A stretch of 64,000 bases of DNA from Siphonodentalium dalli (Eukaryota; Mollusca; Scaphopoda; Gadilida; Siphonodentaliidae): positions 100,829,319-100,893,318 of the forward strand of contig CP136066.1 in NCBI GenBank assembly GCA_032622095.1, given 5' to 3'. The notes under the pieces were generated by a model. It worked only from the letters and a program-made list of their open reading frames with translations, was not told where the DNA came from and did no database searches. The translations under genes were made by a program, and so were the position numbers. This document shows, one piece after another, positions 63,630-64,000 of this stretch (position 1 is the first letter of the stretch; the number at the start of each line of letters is the position of its first letter).

Positions 63630-64000
63630 CGGAAGTCGGGATTTTTTTTACCCTGTGCCAATGCATTCTCTTATATATGCGAGTCGACCATAGGTCGCCT
63701 CGCATATATAAGATAATGCATTGGCCTAACAATTTTTTATCATGTTTTTTAAATAAATGTTTCTTACAATTTTTAGGACATAAAATAAAAAACATCCATT
63801 ACCCTGCAGGGAGCCCCACACATATATAGAAGCATATAGAAGAGTGTCGTCTGCTCATGTATGTATGGGGCCCTGTATGGGTGAAATTATAAAATTGTTA
63901 AAGAATACAAGAACAAATTATTAAAATTGTAAAAAATTGTTAGGTCGACTCGCATATATAAGAGAATGCATTGGTACAGGGTAAAAAAATACCGACTTCC
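63630..64000. mobile_element. MITE with TIR GGAAGTCGG...TTTACCCTGT, reaching the window edge
   Basis: GGAAGTCGGGATTTTTTTTA then CCCTGTGCCAATGCATTCTC and TTATATATGCGAGTCGACC at 63,631-63,694 are mirrored at about 63,942-64,000. An inner foldback (63,655-63,732) repeats the same arm. Length at least 370 bp; the right end may run past the window. Related to 1230-1440. Confidence 0.7.

Overview
The window is AT-rich animal nuclear DNA. No bacterial gene organisation is visible. Host coding signal is sparse: two C-type lectin-like terminal exons with splice acceptors, and several decayed non-LTR retrotransposon ends. The rest is dense with inverted-repeat elements, MITEs and minisatellites. Lectin exons, TCAAGGTCA-rich dispersed repeats and a Polinton/adintovirus together suggest a marine invertebrate, most likely a lophotrochozoan such as a mollusc. 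That host assignment is inference.

The centrepiece is a near-complete Polinton/Maverick element (an adintovirus-type endogenous virus) of about 17.2 kb, roughly 11,443-28,673. It has terminal inverted repeats built from 30-bp tandem units folded into a palindrome, and a candidate 6-bp target duplication (5 of 6 bases match). The right-hand gene block (15,996-27,928, + strand) holds a family B DNA polymerase, an FtsK/HerA-type packaging ATPase, two Gly-Gly/hydrophobic-tail proteins, a Polinton-typical protein ahead of the integrase, an rve integrase with chromodomain, a two-helix membrane protein, a penton-like minor capsid protein, a basic core-like protein, the double-jelly-roll major capsid protein, a CxxC/HPSQ protein and an adenain-like protease. 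The hallmark frames are open, so the copy looks young. These genes would replicate, package, mature and integrate the element.

The left block (11,979-16,091) is the unusual part. Two divergent gene pairs are driven by two almost identical 555-bp modules whose ends mirror each other. The pairs encode different proteins, yet each gene ends in a canonical histone-mRNA-type 3' stem-loop (GGCCCTTTTCAGGGCC or a compensated variant) followed by a purine-rich stretch like the histone downstream element. Five such stem-loops lie within 3.1 kb and none was seen in the late block. This suggests replication-linked, non-polyadenylated expression of accessory genes from exchangeable cassettes. Next to it, a 205-bp-arm inverted duplication (15,681-16,091) gives the polymerase and a divergently transcribed CCHC zinc-knuckle protein identical promoters and an identical 32-residue N-terminus.

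Outside the element: 1-11,440 holds TIR/foldback elements and short tandem repeats. 28,838-34,549 holds two hAT-type MITEs with perfect 8-bp duplications, the lectin exons, a LINE end and a GC-rich retroelement-like ORF pair. 34,550-48,700 is mostly gene-free, with LINE remnants and a PIF/Harbinger-type element. 48,700-56,870 is minisatellites and dispersed repeats. 57,477-60,790 is a field of diverged palindromes centred on CTTAAG, lying inside a 7-kb inverted-repeat pair. The right edge carries another foldback and a MITE related to one near the left edge.
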